A DNA stretch of 64,000 nucleotides from Erinaceus europaeus (taxonomy: Eukaryota > Chordata > Mammalia > Eulipotyphla > Erinaceidae). A program made the translations under genes and the position numbers. Of this stretch, positions 11,950-21,669 are shown one piece after another (position 1 is the first letter of the stretch; every line of letters starts with the position of its first letter). The notes under the pieces were generated by a model, which had not been told where the DNA came from, did no database searches, and saw only the letters and a list, made by a program, of their open reading frames with translations. The DNA lies in contig NC_080180.1 of the NCBI RefSeq assembly GCF_950295315.1, positions 65,250,092 to 65,314,091 on the forward strand. The letters are read 5' to 3'.

Positions 11950-12795
11950 TTTTATATTATTATTTTTTAAACCATGGGATTAGAGGGGTACAACTCCATA
12001 CAGTTTTCACCACCAGAATTCAGTATCCCATCCCCTCCCCTGATAGCTTTCCTAGTCTTTATCCCTCTGGGAGTATGGACCCAGGGTCATTGTTGGATGC
12101 AGAAGGTGGAAGGTCTGGCTTCTGAAATTCCTTCCCCGCTGAATATGGGCGTTGGAAGATGGATTCATACTCCCAGCCTGTCTCTCTCTTTCCCTAGTGG
12201 GGCAGGGCTCTGGGGAAGTGGGGCTCCAGGACACATTGGTGGGGTCCTCTGCCCAGGGAGGTTCGGTTGGCATTATGGTAGCATCTAGAACCTGGTGGCT
12301 GAAAAACAGAGTTAACATATAAAGCCAAACAAATTGTTGACTAATCATGAAACTAAAGGCAAGAATATTGTAGATGAAGATTTGGGGTCTCCATTTTGGA
12401 AATAGCTAGTAGGTCCATTTTAGTTATGTTCCAAAGGGTCCATGACTTTACTAGTGTTTTCCTGAGCCTGACATCTGATATGCAGGTGGACCCAAGTTCT
12501 GGGGAGATGATGTCTTGGCTGGAAAAAGGGCTGGAAAGCTGGATCAGGGAAGAGAGTAGCTCCCAAATATGGGAAAGGTGTGTAAATAATGTTGACTGTA
12601 AACCCCATCAATTTGATCTGGGGCCCATATTCAGCTTAGAAGCCTATGTGACCTCTGCATCCCTTTAGGTCTGAGCTCACATTCTGTGGTCATGAGTAGG
12701 GAGGTTCCAAGCTCCCCCAATTTCAGGACCCATCTTCCTCAGGTGGAGCATAGAGCATGTTATCCAGCCTCCCTTCCATTTTTAAAGGAGAAGCT
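11950..12795 (-). mobile_element. L1-D 3' UTR copy 2 (about 850 bp)
   Basis: The 3' end is at the left next to the pyrimidine tract. Blocks shared with copy 1 are the complements of CTCTGGGAGTATGGACCC, CCCGCTGAATATGGGC and CCAAACAAATTGTTGACTAA. It extends further 5' (right) than copy 1, to about 12,795. A 98-residue minus frame (12,052-12,348) lies in the same frame as in copies 1 and 43,166. Confidence 0.8.
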
Positions 12796-12825
12796 CATAC
12801 TTCTTTCTGGGATGTCTTCTTCTTT

Positions 12826-12942
12826 ATTATTATTTATTTATTGCAACGAGAGATCAGGCAGGGTGAGGAGACCATAGCACTGCTCAGCTTTGGTGGGTGA
12901 CAGAATTGAATCTGGTATCACTGAGCTCACACATGAAAGTTT
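12826..12942 (-). mobile_element. Diverged SINE-C fragment
   Basis: ACCATAGCACTGCTCAGCTT and ATTGAATCTGGTATCACTGA resemble the antisense SINE-C body and head. Weak copy, directly before a better sense copy. Confidence 0.5.
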
Positions 12943-13068
12943 GGGGGCAGGGGTAGATGGCATAATGGTGATGCAAACAGACTCTCATGCTTGAGGGTCC
13001 CAGGTTCAATCCCCCGTACCACCATTAGCCAGACCTGAGCAGTGCACTAGTTAAAAAAATAATAACAA
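12943..13068 (+). mobile_element. SINE-C
   Basis: GGTAGATGGCATAATGGTGATGCAAACAGA-type head, B-box-like GGTTCAATCCCCC, then AGACCTGAGCAGTGCACTAG and an A-rich tail. Confidence 0.82.
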
Positions 13069-13086
13069 AAGAAATAATGTCTAGTG

Positions 13087-13413
13087 CATAGATACCTTTG
13101 ATTTTTATTTTTTTTAATTTGCTTTCTTTTCCTTTTGTTGCCCTTGTTGTTTATTGTTGTTGTAGCTATTATTGTTGTTATTGATGTCACCGTTGTTGGA
13201 TAGGACAGAGAGAAATGGAGAGAGGAGGGAAAGACAGAGAGGGGGAGAGAAAGACAGACATCTGCAGACCTGCTTCACCGCCTGTGAAGCCTATGAAGCT
13301 ACTCCCCTGTGGGGGGCGGGGGGCTGGAACCAGGATCCTTACACTGGTCCTTACGCTTCCTGCCACGTGTGCTTAAACCCTGCACTACCGCCTGGCCCCC
13401 ATAGATGCCTTTG
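13087..13413 (-). mobile_element. SINE-A with target duplications
   Basis: Element at 13,101-13,399. CATAGATACCTTTG (13,087-13,100) and CATAGATGCCTTTG (13,400-13,413) bracket it. The head (right edge) carries several substitutions and a short insertion near 13,290, so it is older than the 48,288 copy. Confidence 0.9.
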
Positions 13414-13569
13414 CACACTTCCAAAGCCGTGGCATTCCAACTGCCCAGCACTTCTGTATAGACATTATAATTCCCCCAGGCCTGGCATTGCTAGGGAATT
13501 CTATAGAGGCTTCACTCTTCAATCTCACACTGGTTATCTACAACTCCTTTAAGTATAGACATATTTCTT

Positions 13570-13877
13570 TCTTTTTTAAATTTTTTTAAAAATATTTTTT
13601 TAATATTTAGTTTCCCTTTTGTTGCCCTTGTTTTTTTATTGTTGTTGTAGTCATTATTGTTGTTGTTATTGATTTCGTTCTTGTTAGACAGGACAGAGAG
13701 AAGTGGAGAGAGGAGGGGGAGACAGAGAGGGGGAGAGAAAGACAGACAGACACCTGCAGACCTGCTTCACTGCCATTGAAGCAACTCCCCTGCAGGTGGG
13801 GAGCTCCGGGCTCGAACCGGGTTTCTTAAGCTGTCCCTTGCGCTTCGTGCCACGTGTGCTTAACCCGCTGTGCCTTG
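13570..13877 (-). mobile_element. SINE-A
   Basis: Left edge is the T-rich complement of the tail, followed by TTTTGTTGCCCTTG, the GGACAGAGAGAAGTGGAGAG body and the head ending ...CTTAACCCGCTGTGCC. Confidence 0.88.
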
Positions 13878-13910
13878 CTTTCACTTTCTAAGTTACTCCT
13901 ACATCTATTA

Positions 13911-14080
13911 CCTTTTTTTTTTCTTAGTAGTTTTTATTTATTTTAGTGAGATGGAATTCAAAAGAGATACAGAAAGACCAGAGCCTTGCTCAGCTCTGGC
14001 TTCTGGTGGTGCTGGGGATTGAACCTGGGGCATGTGAGAGTCTTTTGCATAACTGCTGATGCTATCTGCCCAGCTCTCTC
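13911..14080 (-). mobile_element. SINE-C, antisense
   Basis: Complement of the SINE-C end: GAGCCTTGCTCAGCTCTGGC, GGGGATTGAACCTGGGGC, GAGAGTCTTTTGCATAA and ATGCTATCTGCCC in the expected order. Confidence 0.82.
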
Positions 14081-14146
14081 TTCCCTTTTAAAGAAATAGT
14101 GCCTGGCTTCTTGAGGTGTTTTCCATATGTGCTTCTCTCCTCATCG

Positions 14147-14280
14147 ATGGTATAAAAACCAGGTTTCTGGTGACAAACTGGACTGTGCAAAATTCTTTTT
14201 TGGGGAGCAGAAGGTGGGAATTCTGGCTTCTGTAATTGCTTTTCTGCTAGACGTGGGTGTTGGCAAGTTAATCCATATTT
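14147..14280 (-). mobile_element. L1-D fragment, old subtype
   Basis: GGGGAGCAGAAGGTGGGAAT, TTCTGGCTTCTGTAATTGC and GTGGGTGTTGGCAAGTTAAT match the internal part of the copies at 11,950 and 20,436. Confidence 0.6.
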
Positions 14281-15268
14281 GCATCTATGATTACAGGTAT
14301 CTAAGTGGTAGTATATTGCTTCTATGTTCTTGGAACTATATTTAACTTTCTGTTGGAAATAACACCATGTATGTAAAGGTGTGAGAAACTATTTGCCAAA
14401 TACCACCTTTGGAGTTTTCAAAATGGCTTAAAGTAGACTTGTTGCTGCAGCCGTTAAGTTCACAGCAGAGTGCTTCTGACAGAACATGAAGGTGAAGGGG
14501 AGAAGGGCTGTTGTTTCCTTCTGTGTTTGTTTACAGAGGCCCAAATGGCCCTGTGTGACTTTGGAAATAGGACACAGTTAGGACAATGCCACTCCTACTG
14601 TTGCCCTAGGTCACCTTCCTAGCTATCAACTATGGTGGCATGAGTGAAATGATACAGACTCTCAAGGAATTAGCCTAATAACTCACCATCTAGAGACAGG
14701 TGTGTTGCTAAGGAACCACAACCACAAAAACAACAACAACAGGGAGGTTGAAGTCTTGGCTTCAGGAGGAGGACCCCCTGGAGGCAGCGGCTTGCTAGCT
14801 AAACTGAGTACATGCTTGCTTTACTGTGAATCACCTTCCTATTTTAAGCCTACTTGTTCTGGATTCAAATAAAGAGGGAGGGAATGGAAACAAGAGAAGT
14901 TGAGGTATTGAAACACATGATTGCTACTAGCAAGGAGCAGCTGTCCATGGTCTGAATTCCAAGGTTTGATGCTGCCAGAACCTAGAGCTCCCTGTGCCTG
15001 GGGCAGGACACTCACTGGATGCCAGCAGAGCTGCAGGATTCCAGTGACACCCTGCATTAGGATTCATTTCCTGGCCTCTGTTCCAGTATGGCCACCCAGC
15101 CCCCAAACACAGCTGACTGGTGCATCAAATTTCCCTTTCTTCATTCTTCATTCTCCTTTACCTTTCCCTCAGAATCAATGCTCTTCTTTTCTGGAAAGAA
15201 TAAAAGTAGGTTATATCTACTGATGTTATCAGAATAGTTGTGTCCTCCTTGGATAGAAATCTGCATGC
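14281..15268. other. Unassigned, repeat-poor
   Basis: No transposon family recognised. A CAACAACAAC patch is at 14,725-14,740. Overlapping frames of 72 (minus) and 100 (plus) residues at 14,839-15,223 show no domain. Confidence 0.45.
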
Positions 15269-15418
15269 ATGGGGCGAAGGGTAGATAGCATAATGGTTAT
15301 GCAAAGAGACTCTCATGCCTGAAGGTCCAGAGTCCCAGGTTCAATTCCCCCTGCACCACCATTATGCAGAGCTGAGCAGTGCTCTGGTTGAAAGAAAGGA
15401 AGAAAGAAAGGAAGGAAT
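15269..15418 (+). mobile_element. SINE-C with (GAAA)n-type tail
   Basis: GGTAGATAGCATAATGGTTA head, CAAAGAGACTCTCATGCC, CCCAGGTTCAATTCCCC, then GAGCAGTGCTCTGGTTGAAA and an AAGAAAGG tail. Confidence 0.85.
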
Positions 15419-15426
15419 ATGCATGC

Positions 15427-15600
15427 GTGTATGTGTGTAGGCATGTCTGCCTATGTATGTGTCTGTCTGTATATCCATCTATCTATTTTTTGGTCATTGC
15501 TGAAGCTTTACTTAGCCAAGTTAACTTTGTCAGTGAGGAACACACAGAGAGCAAGATAGTTCTTCTTCTAGCGTTTGCCAGAAGAAGAACTATCTTGCTC

Positions 15601-15676
<76 letters not shown>

Positions 15677-15758
15677 TCTATCTCTTTTTTGGTCATTGCT
15701 GAAGCTTTACTTAGCCAAGTTAACTTTGTCAGTGAGGAACACACAAAGAGCAAGATAG
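15427..15758. repeat. Tandem duplication of a microsatellite plus 74-bp unit
   Basis: The 74-bp block starting TTTTTTGGTCATTGCTGAAG is present at 15,486-15,559 and 15,685-15,758 with one mismatch. Each is preceded by a TG/TCTG/TCTA simple repeat; the second array is long and regular (15,602-15,684). A perfect palindrome (15,548-15,601) lies at the junction. Confidence 0.92.
15540..15609. repeat. Palindrome with GAA-tail element in its centre
   Basis: Perfect 22-bp arms (15,548-15,569 and 15,580-15,601) surround the 10-nt loop AGCGTTTGCC. The arms extend to about 30 bp with one mismatch. The central TTCTTCTTCTAGCGTTTGCC is the complement of the GAA-tailed element seen at 4188. The outer arms are inverted copies of flanking target DNA. 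Confidence 0.92.
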
Positions 15759-15845
15759 TGAGGGAGAGAAAGTACGACTAAAGTTAACAAAGAAGGTGCC
15801 TTAACCCAGTAAGCTATCTTGTCAACTCTCCCATTCTAACATTTA
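15685..15845 (-). mobile_element. Probable old SINE, antisense
   Basis: GGTCATTGCTGAAG at left resembles the 3' module of the long SINE, and AACCCAGTAAGCTATCTTG at right resembles a tRNA-like head complement. The middle is purine-rich (GTGAGGGAGAGAAAG). Family not identified. Confidence 0.4.
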
Positions 15846-16133
15846 AAACATTTTTTAAAAAATTGAGAATGTTCTATTCCCATTTTGATTTTTTGTCCCC
15901 TTGGAAAAACATCACATATGTTATTTTTTTAATTTAATTTTTTTAGCACATACTATTTTTAAGGCTACTTTGGTAATACACACACACATCCTATTTAGGA
16001 AAGCAATTAAATGTTTATTCTGCTGTGTTCTACCAGTTAATAGTCTCATGGACAACATATTCCCTGTATAGTTATAAATATCCTAGTGAAATAAAATAGT
16101 GATCTACTCATGTCAATGAATTTTTCATTGTTA
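15846..16133. other. AT-rich, no feature seen
   Basis: Low-complexity T/A runs and a short CACACACA patch. No gene or repeat family recognised. Confidence 0.5.
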
Positions 16134-16329
16134 GGGGATAGGAGGTGGAGCACTTGGTTAAGTGCTCACATAACAGTGCGCAAGGACCCAGGTTCAAGCT
16201 CCTGGTCCCCACCTGCAGGGGAGAAAGCTTCATGCCTGTTAAATCAAGGCTGCAAGTATCTCTTGGCTTCTTCCCCTCTCTATCTCCCCTTCCGCTCTCA
16301 ATTTCTCTCTGTCTCTGTCCAAGAATAAA
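16134..16329 (+). mobile_element. SINE-B
   Basis: GGAGGTGGAGCACTTGGTTA head, CAGGTTCAAGCTCCTGG, CCCCACCTGCAGGGGAGAAA, then TCTCAATTTCTCTCTGTC and AATAAAAG. Open frames on both strands here are SINE translations. Confidence 0.85.
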
Positions 16330-16608
16330 AGATGTAGTTTTCATTGTTTGCTAAATATCAAACTGTTAAAACCTGGGTTCGTGGCTAAATCTTTTTAAAA
16401 AGTTTGGTGTATCAATAATATATTTAATTCTATTCTGGAGGCCCTGTCAAGTAGTATTATTTGAAAATAATTTAAAATTACTGAATACCCATCATTTGTC
16501 TCATATTATGATTTGATCTCGTCTGTTGTGCCGTATATGAAGGTTATTGAGATGTACAGCATGTTTAATGCAGTTGTAAAATTACCTGTGTACTACAAGG
16601 GGTATTGC
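16330..16608. other. Unassigned
   Basis: No repeat or gene recognised. It directly precedes the first copy of a local duplication. Confidence 0.5.
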
Positions 16609-16788
16609 TTATGAAATTCTGTAAAATTTCTAGCAAATATTTGATATAAAATAGAGCACAGTTACCCCTGGCACCACCATTAGCCAGAGTTAAGCAGCAT
16701 TCTGCTTATAAAAGAACTTATTTAAATAAAGTCATTTCACTGACCTGAGGACATTGAATATTTCTGAACAGGATGAAGATTGAACTCT
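16609..16788 (+). repeat. Local direct duplication, copy 1
   Basis: 180 bp starting TTATGAAATTCTGTAAAATT and ending ATGAAGATTGAACTCT. About 95 percent identical to 17,685-17,861, same orientation, 1.08 kb apart. It includes a worn SINE-C piece (CTGGCACCACCATTAGCCAG). Confidence 0.93.
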
Positions 16789-17242
16789 CCCTTGTAAGAC
16801 ACTTTTCAAAAAGGGGAAAACTCTCTGGCAGGCTCCTGGCAAGAACTGTATCTTAATAATGCCATTTCTCTTCATCCTCTCCAACCTCCTTTCTCTCCAG
16901 TTCCATCTCTTTCTTGTGATCTGCTCACAGAAATATGAATTTAGCCTTAATCATTCTTGCAGTGCAGTCCTTAAAAGTTGGCACGATAGTCCGAATTGAA
17001 AAACCTCATGCACTTTTCGGTTGTGTCGCTGGTAGACCTTTCTCAGCACTAACCATTGCTCTAGGGCATGCCTTAATTTTCTGATACTGCAGCTCCCTTG
17101 GTTTTCCCTTTCCTGCATTGTCTTCCAAGGTTTATTTCACTTGTGTCATATGAATTCTCTCTTTCCAAAAGGCTTAGGAGTAGACTTGTTCTTTTCATTT
17201 TGTCTTCTTGTAACTTTCGGATAAAATAAAGAACATACATAT
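16789..17242. other. Unassigned spacer between duplicated blocks
   Basis: No repeat recognised. A 78-residue minus frame at 17,073-17,309 runs into the following SINE and is not supported. Confidence 0.45.
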
Positions 17243-17455
17243 TTGGGGCTGCTGGGTGGCACACCTGGTCGAACACACATGTTACAGTGCACAAAGATTC
17301 AAGCCCCAAGCCCCCACCTGCAGGGGGGAAGCTTCATAAGTGGTGAGGCAGGGCTGCAGGTGTCTCTCTGTCTCTCTCCTTTATCAGCCTCTTCTCTCTC
17401 AATGTCTGGCTGTCTTTACCCAATAAATGAAGATACTAAAATATTTTTAAAAAAG
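17243..17455 (+). mobile_element. SINE-B
   Basis: GGGGCTGCTGGGTGGCACAC head, CCCCCACCTGCAGGGGGGAA, GGTGTCTCTCTGTCTCTC, then CCAATAAATGAAGATA and an A-rich end. Confidence 0.85.
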
Positions 17456-17505
17456 AATATGCACATTTATAATTCTTAACTTAGGAAATAAAACGATTTC
17501 TTCCA

Positions 17506-17653
17506 AGCTGGAGCAGATAGCATAATGGCTATGCAAAGAGACTCTCATGCCTGAGTCTCTGAAGTCCCAGGTTCAATCCCCTGCAATACCAGAAGCCAAA
17601 GTTGAGCAGGGCTCTGGTAGCTTCAACGAAAGAAAGAAAGAAAAGAAAAAGAA
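17506..17653 (+). mobile_element. SINE-C with AAAG tail
   Basis: AGATAGCATAATGGCTATGC, CTCTCATGCCTGAGTCTC, CCCAGGTTCAATCCCC, GAGCAGGGCTCTGGTAGC and an AAAGAAAG tail. It abuts copy 2 of the local duplication. Confidence 0.85.
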
Positions 17654-17684
17654 ATCACTTCTACCAGAGACTGTTCCATTTTAA

Positions 17685-17861
17685 TTATGAAGTTCTGTAA
17701 AATTTCTAGCAAATATTTGATATAAAATAGAGCACAGTGAGTCCTGGCACCACCATTAGCCAGAGTTAAGCCTTCTGCTTATAAAAGAACTTATTTAAAT
17801 AAAGTCATTTCACTGACCTGAGGACATTGAATATTTCTGAACGGGATGAAGATTGAACTCT
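17685..17861 (+). repeat. Local direct duplication, copy 2
   Basis: 177 bp matching 16,609-16,788 with only a few substitutions and one 3-nt length change. Sequences outside the block differ between copies, so the duplicated segment is short and bounded. Confidence 0.93.
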
Positions 17862-19013
17862 TCTTCCTCTTCAGGGGTGGGAAACACGGCAGGAAGCTTC
17901 ACTGTTATTTCCAGGAGTGCTGCCTGTCAGTTTTTTCATGAAACCACTACTTCTCTGTTAGTGATAACTGGTCAACCCTCCACATTTTTAATAGATAAAA
18001 TACTTTAAAAGCATTTTAAATTTGGATGGATGGATGTATGTGATAAAAAAAACAAGAAAACAAGATGCTACAAAAAACAAAAACTTTCAGGAGCTCCTCT
18101 TAGAAATTACCTCATTAATGCTCACTCTGGGCAAAGGATTTACACAGGAACAAACTTTGGTCACACAGAGCTTAACTACTTACACGAGTTTAATTTGAGA
18201 GTTGGTTCTAGGGCTGGGAGTAATATGCTAAACTTTAACACCAAACTAAAAAAAAAAAAAAAAAAACCTACATAATTGAGTCTGTGACGTGACTAGTACA
18301 AATATCATATTCATGTTATTCCAACTTAGCATCTTTAAAAAAAATAATATACTGGACTGACATGACCCCCTCATTTTTGTATCAGACATCCTTGCAAATT
18401 TAATGCCTTCTGAAACCTGTTGGACACTGAAAGAGCCTGTCACTTGGTGTTGGTGCCAGGCTCTTGCATCTTGAGATTGGATTATGTGCCATATCCGTCT
18501 TGTGTTCCTCAAAGGAAATGTGCTGTTGTTGTTGTTGTTTAGTATGGCAGTTCTGCACATGCCTGTACACCTTTCATTTCTGCACTAGTGTATGTATTCA
18601 CCTGATGGTTCTAATGTTTGTGACACTCGTTATTTATACGGCTCATCTCTTTATTAGTAAAAGTTTGACGAAGAGAATATTTGTCCCTAACTGGACCCTA
18701 ATGTCTTCCCAGTATGGAAGACATGGCAGTCATTGTTAATTAGGACAAAACCCGCCGCATAGCAAGTGTGGAATCCATGCTAATTATTGCTATTAGCACT
18801 TCTGTCCGGTGCAGAGATGAGATGAATACCCACTGAGTTAAATTCCATCTGCTACAGTACCCTTCCCCTCCCAACACTCAAAGTGAGAGGACTACCCAAA
18901 CTAATGCCAGTGGCTTTTAACACACAGTCACATAGCATATGTGACTCACATACAGACAAGATCAAACTCATATTCCACCATGACTTACAAAGATAAATGT
19001 TCAGGGGAGCCAG
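17862..19013. other. Unassigned, repeat-poor; possible conserved element
   Basis: An A-run lies at 18,248-18,266 and a (GTT)n patch at 18,522-18,540. Around 18,730-18,800 the sequence has several homeodomain-type TAAT cores (TTAATTAGG, CTAATTATTG). No exon is supported. The 91- and 104-residue frames are crossed by simple sequence. Confidence 0.4.
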
Positions 19014-19090
19014 GCAGTAGCACGGCGGGCTAAGTGCATATAGTTTGAAGCTCAAGGATCCCAGTTTGAGCCCCAGTCTTGGCCCCTACA
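19014..19090 (+). mobile_element. SINE-A head fragment
   Basis: GGGGAGCCAGGCAGTAGCAC through CAGTTTGAGCCCCAG is the tRNA-like head only. The body is missing after about 19,090. Confidence 0.7.
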
Positions 19091-19600
19091 CTGAACAATG
19101 TTCTGAGTGCACTTAACTTAGTCTTATGGATTCCAGAAAGATATTATAAATGCAAATAAAGCAACAACAAAATACTGAATTCAAAATAACCATTCTGCTT
19201 CAGGTTTGCATGTGGCAGTTTGGAAGGCTGTGTGTTCATAATAGTTATTATAGGACTGGGTGAGCTGTGGGGTCTTCTCTGAAGTGATGAGACATGTCAG
19301 AGTTTCAAGAAACCTAGTTGGCAGATCTTCCACTGGACCAGGGTGGAATGCTTTCTGGACTAGAGTTTAGAGAAATGGACATTCTAACATTTTTTTTAAA
19401 GCAAATCTATTCAACTCATTAGCACACATACTAAGATTAGACCATAAAAGGCATGATTTGGAATTTACATCATGAATGAATTATTTTATTTTTCATGTTC
19501 AGAAAAGGTAATTTTTTCAGATGGAAGTCCTAACATTATATATATATTTACAATTAAAATGAAAAATTTTAAAGTTCTGATGTACAGATATCTATTATTG
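19091..19600. other. Unassigned
   Basis: AT-rich, with a TATATATAT patch near 19,540. No gene or repeat family recognised. Confidence 0.45.
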
Positions 19601-19669
19601 AAAGCACACACTTGAAAATTTTTAATCTTAATTTATTTATTGGATAGAGACAGCCAGAGATTGAGAAGG

Positions 19670-19708
<39 letters not shown>

Positions 19709-19837
19709 AGCCCTATTCAACCTTGTAAAGCTTTCCCCCTGCAGGTGGGGACTGGGGGCTTGAACCTGGGTCCTTGTACCTTTTAATATGTGCACTCAAC
19801 CAGGAACACCACCATCGGGCCCCCAAAACACACACTT
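19601..19837 (-). mobile_element. SINE-B with (AG)n expansion and target duplications
   Basis: Element about 19,614-19,824. AAAGCACACACTT (19,601-19,613) and AAAACACACACTT (19,825-19,837) bracket it. The body holds a perfect AG repeat of about 28 bp. Confidence 0.87.
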
Positions 19838-19992
19838 TATTTTGATTTTTAAGACAGAGACAGAGAAGGTAGAGAGAGCTAGAGATACCACAGTACTGAA
19901 GACTCCTTTAGTGCAGTGAGGACTAGGCTTGGGCCCCTGCCCTGCACCTGACACAGCAATGCACCATCCAAATGACCTATTTTGCTGGCACA
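19838..19992 (-). mobile_element. SINE-E, antisense, old
   Basis: AAGACAGAGACAGAGAAGGT, ACCACAGTACTGAAGACTCC, TTTAGTGCAGTGAGGACTAG and CAATGCACCATCCAAATGA form the same order as at 21,455-21,640. Family name is local. Confidence 0.55.
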
Positions 19993-20094
19993 CACTTCTA
20001 AATTAATTACATCTTACAAGAACAGGGTTGTTTGAAGTTGCATAAATTGATTATTTTACTAATCATTTGGCAGAAAGAAGTTCAACGAAAACAT

Positions 20095-20260
20095 AATTGC
20101 CAAAACCTGGGAGCAGTGAAGTTGCCCTACAGTGGGTGGAGACATAAGCAAACAGTGATTCATCCCGATAATAGAATATTATTCAGTGCTAAAAATAAAT
20201 GTGCCACAAAGCTTTGAATAGACAGAAGGAGATCTCAAGGCATATGGCGAAAGGAGAGAC
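20095..20260 (+). mobile_element. Old L1 fragment, ORF2 end to 3' UTR
   Basis: GCCAAAACCTGGGAGCAGTG and AATAGAATATTATTCAGTGC correspond to the L1 segment at 42,140-42,235 (AGCCAAAACCTGGAAGCAAC and ATACTACTCAGCTATAAA). Diverged. Confidence 0.6.
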
Positions 20261-20261
20261 A

Positions 20262-20420
20262 TCCAGCTGAGATGGCTGGAGGTTGTCTAGTCCTCACTCT
20301 CTGACATTCAAGGAAAGCCAGGTAATCGCCGAAATCACCAGAATCTCTGCTCACCTGGACTGAGCAGGCAGCAAGTGGGGAGCCGTGGAGCAAAGAGGAT
20401 ACCTGTGTAATATCGGGATG
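20262..20420 (+). mobile_element. Possible L1 5' terminal fragment
   Basis: A GC-richer block beginning GAGAGACATCCAGCTGAGAT sits between an L1 ORF2-end fragment and an L1-D copy. Its GAGATGG motif and lack of match to other parts of the window suggest an L1 5' UTR piece. It could equally be unrelated unique DNA. Confidence 0.3.
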
Positions 20421-20435
20421 GCAGATGCATTTTCT

Positions 20436-21370
20436 TCTTTATTTAATTTTAATTTTGTTATTTCATTTTACAAAATGACATGTCAACAGGGGTTTGAATC
20501 CACTCCATTCCCACCACCAGACTCCTGAATCTTCACTCTCCCCTCTGTAATCCACCACAGTTCCCCTAAAGTTGTAGACATGGGCCAAGCATCCTCTCTA
20601 CAACTATCTGTCCATGTTTATACATAGTTTCCCCCCCCTTTTTTTTCCTGATTCGATCCTCTCTTCCCCTCCAAGCCACTCATGACAACACAACTATCTC
20701 CATATGTCCCTCTCTTTTTCCTTCTGTCTCTCTGTGGGTGCTGATGAAGCTGGAGTGCAGAGCCCTCTTCTCTTCCTTCTATCACTTCTCCCCTACTGGG
20801 AGTCTGGGTCAAGGTTGTCTTGGGGAGCAGGAGGTAGGAGATCTGGCTTCTGTAATTGCTTCTCTGCTAAACATGGGTGTTGACAGGTCAATCCACACCC
20901 CCATCCTGTTTCTATCTTTTCCTAGTGGACCAGAGCTCTGGAGGTGTGAGGATCCAGGACACATTGGTGAGGTTGTCTGCCCAGGAAGTTAGGGATGGAA
21001 TCGTGGTAACATTTGTAACTTGGTGTCTGGAAGGTGGCGTGAACTAAATTGAGAAAAAAAAAAAAAAAGAAAAAAAGGTTAAATAACAGGAACCAAAAGT
21101 TAGAAATAGAGCTGATGAGATTAGGGATCTTAGGGAAGAAAGCTAAGCAGTCCATTGTAGGCATGTTCCTGAGGGGTCATTTTGCTTGAGTTTGACAGCC
21201 AGCCTGAAGTTGGATAAGAATATTGTCTGAGAGAATGGCATCAGAATAGAGAAAGGGGCTAGAAAATTGGATTAGGGCAGTGAGTAGCTCCCATTCTTGA
21301 AAAACAAAATTCTGTAGATAAAATTCCTGAAACGTGTTTAATGTCCCTAGAATGTGCATCATTAGACTAG
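20436..21370 (-). mobile_element. L1-D copy 3, divergent subtype with different 3' end
   Basis: The core matches copies 1 and 2 (GGAGATCTGGCTTCTGTAATT, CTCTGCTAAACATGGGTGTT, CCAGGACACATTGGTGAGG). The left, 3' terminal 300 bp (20,440-20,740) are a different sequence containing CCCACCACCAGACTCCTGAA. An internal A-run is at 21,054-21,068. This is an older or sister 3' UTR lineage. Confidence 0.65.
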
Positions 21371-21454
21371 ATCCTAAAGTCAACTGTGAACTTGGAGTGA
21401 TTCTTATGTGGTAATTGTAGATTCATCACTTGTAATAGCCCCCCCTCCACCATT

Positions 21455-21640
21455 ATTATTTTATTTTATTTCATTTCATAGATGGAGACAGAGAGGCAGT
21501 GTGGGAGGGAGGGGGAGGAAAGGGAGAAAGAGAGAAAGGAGGGGGAGAGAGATAGAAACCAAAGTTAGTTTTAGTGCAGTACAGACACACACAGTATGCT
21601 ATCCAAGTGAGCTTTGCTACCAGTCCCTATGTACATACTG
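21455..21640 (-). mobile_element. SINE-E, antisense
   Basis: ATTTCATAGATGGAGACAGA, a GGGAGGGGGAGGAAAGG purine body, TTTTAGTGCAGTACAGACAC and GCTATCCAAGTGAGCTTTGC. Confidence 0.5.
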
Positions 21641-21669
21641 AGAAAAGAGGTGACTAAGAGATTCTCTAG

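Noticed and set aside
15602..15684. CRISPR-like or other spaced repeat array
   Set aside because: Plain tandem microsatellite units without spacers, in vertebrate DNA.
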